From Qaidamihabitans albus (GTDB lineage: Bacteria; Actinomycetota; Actinomycetes; Mycobacteriales; Pseudonocardiaceae), in NCBI RefSeq assembly GCF_016464705.1, contig NZ_JAEHOB010000006.1, positions 62,001-126,000 of the forward strand: a stretch of DNA of 64,000 nt. Reading direction: 5' to 3'. The translations under genes and the position numbers were made by a program. Every line of letters starts with the position of its first letter. Position 1 is the stretch's first letter. Positions 61,340-64,000 of the stretch are shown in pieces. The notes under the pieces are model-generated. The model was not told the origin of the DNA, ran no database searches, and was given only the letters and a program-made list of their open reading frames with translations.

Positions 61340-64000
61340 CTACGTGTTGAAGTACTTGGCTTCCGGGTGGTGGGCCACAATGGCGTCGGTGGACTGCTCG
61401 GGGTGCAGCTGGAACTCCTCCGAGAGCTTGACCCCGATCCGCTCGGGCCGGAGCAGGTCGACGATCTTGGCACGGTCGTCGAGGTCCGGGCACGCGCCGT
61501 AGCCGAGCGAGAAGCGCGCGCCGCGGTAGCCGAGCTTGAAGAACTCCTCGACGTCGGCCGGGTCCTCGTCGGCGACGGGCCTGCCGCCGGCGAAGCGCAG
61601 CTCCTCGCGGATCCGCCGGTGCCAGTACTCGGCCAGCGCCTCGGTGAGCTGCACGCCGAGACCGTGCACCTCGAGGTAGTCGCGGTAGGCGTCGGCCGCG
61701 AACAGGTCGTTGGCGTAGTCGGCGATCGGCTGTCCCATGGTGACGAGCGTGAGCGGGAGCACGTCCACCTCGCCGGCCCGCGCCGCGAGGTCCCGGGGCC
61801 GGTAGAAGTCGGCGAGGCAAAGCCGCCGGTCACGCTTCTGCCGGGGGAACGTGAACCGGGTGACCTCGCCCGCGTCCGGCCGGGGTTCGGCGAGCACCAC
61901 GACGTCGTCGCCCTCGGCCACGCACGGGAAGTAGCCGTAGACCACGGCGGCGTGGGCGAGCACGCCGCCGGTGGCCAGCCGGTCGAGCCAGTACCGCAAC
62001 CGCGGCCTGCCCTCGGTCTCCACCAGCTCCTCGTAGGAGGGGCCGCCGCCACCGCGCGCGCCGCGCAGGCCCCACTGCCCCATGAACGTCGCGCGCTCGT
62101 CGAGCAGCGCGGAGTACTCGGCCAGCGGCACGCCCTTGATCACCCGGGTGCCCCAGAACGGCGGCGCCGGCAGCGGTACGCCGGTGGCCACGTCCGAACG
62201 CGCGGGCGGCTCCGGTTCCTCCTGCTCCGCCTTCCGTGCCCTGCGGGCCTCCGCGATCCGCAGCGACCGCTCGCGGCGCGCCTTCCGCTCGGCCCTGCGG
62301 GCCTGCTCCTCCGGGTCCACGGCCGGCGCCGCGCCACGCTTGACGGCCATGATGGTGTCCATCAACCGCAGCCCCTCGAAGGCGTCCCGGGCGTAGCGCA
62401 CCTCGCCGTGGTAGACCTCGCTCAGATCGTTCTCCACATAGGAGCGGGTCAGTGCCGCACCGCCCAGCAGCACCGGCCACTCCTCGGCGACGCCCCGGGA
62501 GTTCATCTCCTCGAGGTTCTCCTTCATGATCACCGTGGACTTCACCAGCAGGCCGGACATCCCGATCGCGTCCGCACGATTCTCCCGCGCCGCGTCCAGG
62601 ATGGTGGTGACCGGCTGCTTGATGCCGAGGTTGACCACGTCGTAGCCGTTGTTGGACAGGATGATGTCCACCAGGTTCTTGCCGATGTCGTGCACGTCGC
62701 CCTTCACCGTGGCCAGCACGATCCGGCCCTTGCCCCCGGAGTCGTCCTTCTCCATGTACGGCTCCAGGTACGCGACGGCCGCCTTCATCACCTCGGCCGA
62801 CTGCAGCACGAACGGCAGCTGCATCTGCCCCGCACCGAACAGCTCCCCCACCGTCTTCATGCCCGCGAGCAACGTGTCGTTGATGATCGCCAGCGGCGGC
62901 TTCTCCCGCCGGGCGGCGTCCAGGTCGGCCTCCAGGCCGTTGCGCTCGCCGTCGACGATCCGCCGCTCCAGCCGCTCGAACAGCGGCATCTTCGCCAGCT
63001 CCTGGACCCGCGATGCCCGGCCGGAGGCCGCCGACTTGCCCTCGAACAGCTCCATCAGCCGCTGCAGCGGGTCGTACCCCTCGCGCCGCCGGTCGTAGAC
63101 GAGGTCGAGCGCCACGTCCCGCTGCTCGCCGGGGATGCGCGCCATCGGGAGGATCTTCGAGGCGTGCACGATCGCCGTGTCCAGGCCCGCCTGGACGCAC
63201 TCGTGCAGGAAGACCGAGTTCAGCACCTGCCGCGCCGCCGCGTTCAGGCCGAACGAGACGTTGGAGACCCCGAGTGTGGTCTGCACCCCGGGGTGGCGGC
63301 GCTTGAGCTCCCGGATGGCCTCGATCGTCTCGATGGCGTCGCGGCGGACCTCCTCCTGCCCGGTCGAGACGGGAAAGGTCAGGCAGTCGACGACGATGTC
63401 CTCGACCCGCATGCCCCAGTTCGTGGTGAGGTCCTCGATCAACCGGGTCGCGACCCGCACCTTCCACTCCGCGGTGCGGGCCTGGCCCTCCTCGTCGATG
63501 CACAGCGCCACGACCGCGGCACCGTGCTCGCGGACCAGCTCCATCACCTTGTGGTAGCGCGAGTCCGGTCCGTCACCGTCCTCGTAGTTGACGGAGTTGA
63601 CCACACAGCGGCCGCCGAGGCGCTCCAGCCCGGCACGCAGCACCGCCGGCTCGGTGGAGTCGAGCATGATCGGCAACGTCGACGCCGTCGCCAGCCTGCC
63701 GGCCAGCTCGGCCATGTCGGCGGCACCGTCGCGGCCGACGTAGTCCACGCAGAGATCGAGCAGGTGCGCACCGTCACGGGTCTGTGCCCTGGCGATCTGC
63801 ACGCAGTCCTCGAAGCGGCCCTCGACCATCGCCTCACGGAACGCCTTCGAGCCGTTGGCGTTGGTGCGCTCACCGATCATCAGCACGGAAGCGTCCTGCC
63901 GGAACGGCACCGCCTGGTACAGCGAGGACACGCCCGGCTCCGGCCGCGGGGCGCGGGCGGCGGCCGGGACCTCGCGTACCGCCTCCGCGAGCTGCCGGAT
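61340..64000 (-). CDS. metH: Cobalamin-dependent methionine synthase, C-terminal 886 residues
   Basis: The N-terminal homocysteine-binding domain lies beyond the right edge; the visible frame begins at the linker (IRQLAEAVRE). Domains in order are the folate-binding TIM barrel (ASVLMIGERTNANGSKAFREAM, DYVGRDGAADMAEL...), the cobalamin-binding domain with VKGDVHDIGKNLVDIIL (the D-x-H-x-x-G motif) and the reactivation domain with YRGARFSLGYGACPDL (AdoMet binding). It transfers methyl from 5-methyl-THF to homocysteine. A charged linker (EEQARRAERKARRERSLRIAEARRARKAEQEE) separates the last two domains. It heads the metH-HAD-hisE-hisG-AEC run, as in mycobacteria. Confidence 0.96.
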   Translation of the reverse strand: MRQLAEAVREVPAAARAPRPEPGVSSLYQAVPFRQDASVLMIGERTNANGSKAFREAMVEGRFEDCVQIARAQTRDGAHLLDLCVDYVGRDGAADMAELAGRLATASTLPIMLDSTEPAVLRAGLERLGGRCVVNSVNYEDGDGPDSRYHKVMELVREHGAAVVALCIDEEGQARTAEWKVRVATRLIEDLTTNWGMRVEDIVVDCLTFPVSTGQEEVRRDAIETIEAIRELKRRHPGVQTTLGVSNVSFGLNAAARQVLNSVFLHECVQAGLDTAIVHASKILPMARIPGEQRDVALDLVYDRRREGYDPLQRLMELFEGKSAASGRASRVQELAKMPLFERLERRIVDGERNGLEADLDAARREKPPLAIINDTLLAGMKTVGELFGAGQMQLPFVLQSAEVMKAAVAYLEPYMEKDDSGGKGRIVLATVKGDVHDIGKNLVDIILSNNGYDVVNLGIKQPVTTILDAARENRADAIGMSGLLVKSTVIMKENLEEMNSRGVAEEWPVLLGGAALTRSYVENDLSEVYHGEVRYARDAFEGLRLMDTIMAVKRGAAPAVDPEEQARRAERKARRERSLRIAEARRARKAEQEEPEPPARSDVATGVPLPAPPFWGTRVIKGVPLAEYSALLDERATFMGQWGLRGARGGGGPSYEELVETEGRPRLRYWLDRLATGGVLAHAAVVYGYFPCVAEGDDVVVLAEPRPDAGEVTRFTFPRQKRDRRLCLADFYRPRDLAARAGEVDVLPLTLVTMGQPIADYANDLFAADAYRDYLEVHGLGVQLTEALAEYWHRRIREELRFAGGRPVADEDPADVEEFFKLGYRGARFSLGYGACPDLDDRAKIVDLLRPERIGVKLSEEFQLHPEQSTDAIVAHHPEAKYFNT

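Overview
The window is high-GC actinobacterial chromosome, most likely from the Pseudonocardiales (the Amycolatopsis, Prauserella, Saccharomonospora, Saccharopolyspora type). The evidence is GC-rich codon use with frequent GTG starts, RbpA, a complete Pup-proteasome system, PafBC, Lnt with Ppm1, and a gene order that follows the Mycobacterium tuberculosis Rv2050-Rv2051c and Rv2089c-Rv2124c blocks with insertions. Family assignments rest on recognised motifs; no database search was run.

Left end (1-7.2 kb), accessory: the N-terminus of a SARP regulator, two tandem imine-reductase-like genes, a TetR/SDR divergent pair with two strong operators, a formamidase with its FmdB zinc ribbon, and an ECF42-type sigma factor module (VOC remnant, DGPF/YciI protein, sigma factor) with a matching promoter. 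At 7230-7257, overlapping the sigma factor stop codon, lies a 28-bp sequence that looks like the chromosomal dif site. The window therefore probably contains the replication terminus. Gene orientation fits: to the right of dif about 41 of 57 genes run leftward, to the left the plus strand is slightly favoured.

7.3-27 kb: a low-GC GNAT gene beside dif, a zinc-finger protein, GDPD, an MFS transporter, thymidine kinase, rbpA with a SigR/SigH-type promoter, lnt-ppm1 (lipoprotein acylation and polyprenol-phosphate-mannose synthesis), an amidohydrolase, a KamA-like radical SAM aminomutase, a HAD phosphatase, an SGNH hydrolase, a MazEF-like toxin-antitoxin pair, an Lrp regulator overlapping an M24 peptidase, LemA with an M48 protease, a 5'-3' exonuclease, and an Eis-like acetyltransferase flanked by two related DUF4333 proteins.

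28-52 kb: HelY helicase, MmcQ/YjbR protein, DagK, TatC, TatA, PafC, PafB, then three insertions (TetR/MMPL, a Gfo/Idh/MocA dehydrogenase with a divergent LacI regulator, and a PAP2-DAGK fusion) that separate pafBC, pafA and the dop-pup-prcB-prcA operon. A second insertion (Nudix, lipoprotein, aldo/keto reductase, small HTH protein) separates dop from the ATPase mpa. Together these genes make the pupylation-degradation pathway: Dop deamidates Pup, PafA conjugates it, Mpa unfolds the target and PrcAB degrades it; PafBC is a DNA-damage activator.

52-64 kb: a membrane protein, tRNA m1A58 methyltransferase, site-2 protease with CBS domains, RecB-like nuclease, thioesterase, orphan ParA, AEC transporter, hisG, hisE, a HAD phosphatase, and metH, which runs off the right edge.

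Five copies of a 44-bp palindromic repeat (arms TCGTGAGTG/CACTCACGA, core GTTCTAAC) sit at gene 3' ends, four of them exactly between convergent genes; two supply the stop codon of the upstream gene.
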